Assembly: GCF_051200875.1 (NCBI RefSeq)
Contig: NZ_CP195191.1
Location: 2,976,001 to 3,040,000, forward strand
Direction: 5' to 3'
Length of the DNA: 64,000 nucleotides
Source: Pseudotabrizicola sp051200875
Lineage (GTDB): Bacteria > Pseudomonadota > Alphaproteobacteria > Rhodobacterales > Rhodobacteraceae
Of this stretch, positions 61,337-64,000 are shown piece by piece; position 1 is the first letter of the stretch, and every line of letters starts with the position of its first letter. The position numbers and the translations under genes were made by a program. The notes under the pieces were generated by a model. That model did not search any database and was not told the DNA's origin. It saw only the letters and a list, made by a program, of their open reading frames with translations.

Positions 61337-63753
61337 ACGACCTGACCCCCAGCCGCGAAGAGCGGATCGAAAAGCTAAAGGGCCTTGGCCACAGCCGCAA
61401 GCGTGTGGAAGATGTGCGCTTTACGCAAGGCAAGGGCAACTATGTAGATGACATCAAACTGCCCGGCATGCTTTTTGGCGACTTTGTCCGCAGCCCCTAT
61501 GCACATGCTCGCGTGAAATCGATCAATGCCGATGCGGCCAAGGCCATTCCCGGCGTGCTCGCGGTGTTGACGGCGGCCGATCTGGCGCCCCTGAACCTGC
61601 ACTGGATGCCAACACTTGCAGGCGACAAGCAGATGGTCTTGGCAGATGGAAAGGTTCTGTTCCAAGGACAGGAAGTTGCTTTTGTGGTGGCGACCGACCG
61701 GTATATCGCCGCCGATGCCATCGAACTTGTCGAAGTGGAGTACGAAGAACTCCCCGTGATCACGGACCCGTTCAAAGCTATGGAACCCGACGCCGCAGTG
61801 CTTAGGGAAGACTTGGCCGGGCAAACTTCAGGTGCGCATGGCGCACGCCGCCATCACAATCACATCTTTTTGTGGGAAACGGGCGACAAGGAAGCCACCG
61901 AAGAAGCCATTGACGCGTCCGAAGTCGTGGCCGAGGAGATGGTTTATTATCACCGGACGCATCCATGCCCCTTGGAAACCTGCGGAACCGTGGCCAGCAT
62001 GGACAAGGTCAACGGCAAGCTGACCGTATGGGGCACTTTCCAAGCCCCGCATGTGGTGCGCACTGTTGCCAGCCTTCTTTCTGGAATTGAAGAACACAAC
62101 ATCCGCGTGATTAGCCCTGATATCGGCGGCGGCTTTGGCAACAAGGTTGGCGTTTATCCGGGTTATGTCTGCGCCATTGTCGCCTCGATTGTGACTGGCA
62201 AGCCAGTAAAGTGGATCGAGGATCGGATGGACAATCTGATGGCCACCGCCTTCGCCCGCGACTACTGGATGAAGGGCCGAATCTCAGCCACCAAGGAAGG
62301 CAAGATCACAGGCCTGCACTGCCATGTGACTGCCGATCACGGTGCCTTTGATGCCTGTGCTGACCCCACCAAATTTCCCGCTGGCTTCTTCCACATTTGC
62401 ACCGGTTCCTACGACATTCCGGTTGCCTATGTCGGTGTTGACGGGGTCTATACCAACAAGGCTCCGGGGGGTGTGGCCTATCGCTGTTCGTTCCGCGTGA
62501 CAGAAGCGGCCTACTTCATCGAACGGATGATTGAGGTTCTGGCGATTGAACTGGGGATGGATGCGGCTGAACTGCGCGCCAAGAACTTTATCCGCAAGGA
62601 CCAGTTCCCTTATCAGTCAGCGCTGGGCTGGGAATACGACTCAGGGGACTATCACACGGCATGGGAAAAGGCACTGGATGCTGTGAATTACAAAGCCCTG
62701 CGCGCCGAGCAGGCGCAGCGGATCGAGGATTTCAAGGCGGGTAAGACGCGCAAACTGCTTGGCATTGGGCTGACGCACTTCACAGAAATCGTCGGTGCCG
62801 GCCCAGTGAAGAACTGCGATATCCTTGGGATGGGAATGTTCGACAGCTGCGAAATTCGCGTTCACCCCACTGGGTCAGCCATCGCGCGGCTCGGCACGAT
62901 CAGCCAAGGTCAGGCCCATGCCACGACCTTTGCCCAGATCATTGCCAGCGAGATCGGTCTTTCCGCCGACAGTATCACGGTCGAAGAAGGCGATACCGAC
63001 ACGGCACCCTATGGACTTGGTACCTATGGGTCGCGGTCAACGCCGGTTGCGGGTGCGGCGACAGCACTTTGCGGCCGGAAGATCCGCGCCAAGGCACAGA
63101 TGATCGCGGCCTATTTGCTAGAAGTTCATGACGGCGATCTGGAATGGGACGTTGACCGGTTTGTCGTCAAAGGCGCACCTGAACGGTTCAAGACCATGAA
63201 GGAAATCGCCTATGCAGCCTATAATCAGGCCATTCCAGGGTTAGAACCGGGATTAGAGGCGGTCAGCTATTACGACCCGCCAAACATGACCTATCCCTTT
63301 GGTGCCTATATCGCCGTCATGGAGATTGACGTTGATACGGGCGAGCATGAGGTGCGCCAGTTCTATGCGCTCGACGATTGCGGCACCCGGATCAATCCGA
63401 TGGTCATCGAAGGCCAAGTCCATGGCGGCGCGACAGAGGGCTATGCCATCGCGATGGGGCAGGAAATTGCCTATGACGAGATCGGAAACGTCAAGACTGG
63501 CACGCTGATGGACTTCTTCCTGCCAACTGCATGGGAGACGCCACATTACACGACCGATCACACAGAAACGCCCTCACCGCATCATCCGATCGGCGCAAAA
63601 GGGGTTGGCGAAAGCCCGAATGTCGGATCGGTTCCAGCGTTTTCAAATGCGGTGCACGACGCCTTCCGGGCCTTTGGTCTACGGCAGAGCCATATGCCCC
63701 ATGACCACTGGCGCATCTGGAAGATTGCCCGTGATCTGGGATTGCATGGCTAA
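61333..63753 (+). CDS. coxL: CO dehydrogenase large subunit, form I (Mo-Cu)
   Basis: Start ATG 61333 overlaps the coxS stop. The 806-residue molybdoenzyme carries the form I active-site loop VAYRCSFR at 381-388, in which Cys385 would hold the copper of the Mo-Cu cluster. Other motifs are GGGFGNKVGVYPGY and the catalytic Glu at about 760 (GAKGVGESPN). Form II enzymes instead have AYRGAGR, so true aerobic CO oxidation is expected, using CO as an energy supplement. Length matches Oligotropha CoxL (809). All major cofactor motifs look intact. Confidence 0.97.
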   Translation: MNDLTPSREERIEKLKGLGHSRKRVEDVRFTQGKGNYVDDIKLPGMLFGDFVRSPYAHARVKSINADAAKAIPGVLAVLTAADLAPLNLHWMPTLAGDKQMVLADGKVLFQGQEVAFVVATDRYIAADAIELVEVEYEELPVITDPFKAMEPDAAVLREDLAGQTSGAHGARRHHNHIFLWETGDKEATEEAIDASEVVAEEMVYYHRTHPCPLETCGTVASMDKVNGKLTVWGTFQAPHVVRTVASLLSGIEEHNIRVISPDIGGGFGNKVGVYPGYVCAIVASIVTGKPVKWIEDRMDNLMATAFARDYWMKGRISATKEGKITGLHCHVTADHGAFDACADPTKFPAGFFHICTGSYDIPVAYVGVDGVYTNKAPGGVAYRCSFRVTEAAYFIERMIEVLAIELGMDAAELRAKNFIRKDQFPYQSALGWEYDSGDYHTAWEKALDAVNYKALRAEQAQRIEDFKAGKTRKLLGIGLTHFTEIVGAGPVKNCDILGMGMFDSCEIRVHPTGSAIARLGTISQGQAHATTFAQIIASEIGLSADSITVEEGDTDTAPYGLGTYGSRSTPVAGAATALCGRKIRAKAQMIAAYLLEVHDGDLEWDVDRFVVKGAPERFKTMKEIAYAAYNQAIPGLEPGLEAVSYYDPPNMTYPFGAYIAVMEIDVDTGEHEVRQFYALDDCGTRINPMVIEGQVHGGATEGYAIAMGQEIAYDEIGNVKTGTLMDFFLPTAWETPHYTTDHTETPSPHHPIGAKGVGESPNVGSVPAFSNAVHDAFRAFGLRQSHMPHDHWRIWKIARDLGLHG

Positions 63754-63797
63754 GGGAAAGGAATGGGGCGGCTGGCTACGGTCGCCCCGTCGTAACA

Positions 63798-64000
63798 ATG
63801 ACAAATGTAACCGAAATAGAGACTGGGCTTAGCGCCCAAGGCTATGTCGCATCACCTGATTTGGCGATGGCGCTGCACCTGTCGCTGGCCCTTGGCCGAC
63901 CGCTTCTGCTGGAAGGTGCGGCAGGCGTCGGCAAAACCGAAGTGGCCCGCGCGCTCGCTGAATGGAAGGGTTGCGAGTTGATCCGGTTGCAATGCTACGA
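63798..64000 (+). CDS. coxD: CoxD-like MoxR AAA+ ATPase (3' partial)
   Basis: An open frame from ATG 63798 runs to the end of the window. It encodes about 68 residues with Walker A GAAGVGKTE followed by VARALAEWKG, typical of MoxR-type AAA+ ATPases. In Oligotropha CoxD is needed to insert copper and sulfur into the CoxL active site. The position directly after coxL matches coxD. The site before the ATG is weak. Confidence 0.85.
   Translation, partial: MTNVTEIETGLSAQGYVASPDLAMALHLSLALGRPLLLEGAAGVGKTEVARALAEWKGCELIRLQCY

Overview
The window looks like a chromosomal segment of an alphaproteobacterium of the Rhodobacterales (Roseobacter-type). Supporting signs are the moderately high GC, a DUF2793 protein, several RTX proteins with one shared C-terminus, tripartite TRAP transport, AraD1/DenD-type sugar-acid enzymes and a form I CO dehydrogenase. 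I found no rRNA, tRNA, CRISPR array or insertion sequence. The window cuts a gene at each end.

Region 1 (about 1-28.7 kb) is a surface-polysaccharide locus. Two very large SPINDLY/OGT-like glycosyltransferases, at 2-4597 and 25613-28744, bracket it and share an almost identical C-terminal half. Between them lie a sulfotransferase, a secreted RTX protein, a DUF2793 tail-fibre-like protein with a small partner, a minus-strand dTDP-L-rhamnose operon (coiled-coil protein, rfbB, rfbD, rfbA, GT2, GT4, then rfbC), the ABC exporter genes kpsM, kpsE and kpsT, and two large glycosyltransferases. Together they could build, export and modify a rhamnose-containing, possibly sulfated capsule or exopolysaccharide.

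Region 2 (28.7-41.2 kb) holds a 2267-residue subtilisin-P-domain-RTX protein with a 147-residue super-repeat and a CAP-domain RTX protein. Between them is a compact cassette of left-handed beta-helix acyltransferase, acyl carrier protein, AMP-forming ligase, short-chain dehydrogenase and an unknown protein, probably for acyl modification of a sugar or small metabolite.

Region 3 (41.3-58.6 kb) begins with a Crp/Fnr regulator that has an FNR-like box upstream. The rest is a sugar-acid catabolic regulon: a GntR/FCD regulator, a TRAP transporter, two enolase-superfamily enzymes, an IlvD/Edd dehydratase, an AraD1-type FAH protein, a DenD-like dehydrogenase, two SDRs, two D-2-hydroxyacid dehydrogenases and AzlCD. 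Four copies of the perfect palindrome TGGTATACCA, resembling the ExuR/UxuR operator, lie at the promoters of these units and tie them together.

Region 4 (58.7-64 kb) is an aerobic CO-oxidation cluster: coxC-like MHYT-LytTR sensor, coxM, coxS, coxL with the form I VAYRCSFR active-site loop, and the start of coxD. Two 15-bp direct repeats with a 20-bp period lie between the LytTR gene and coxM, a layout expected of LytTR binding sites.
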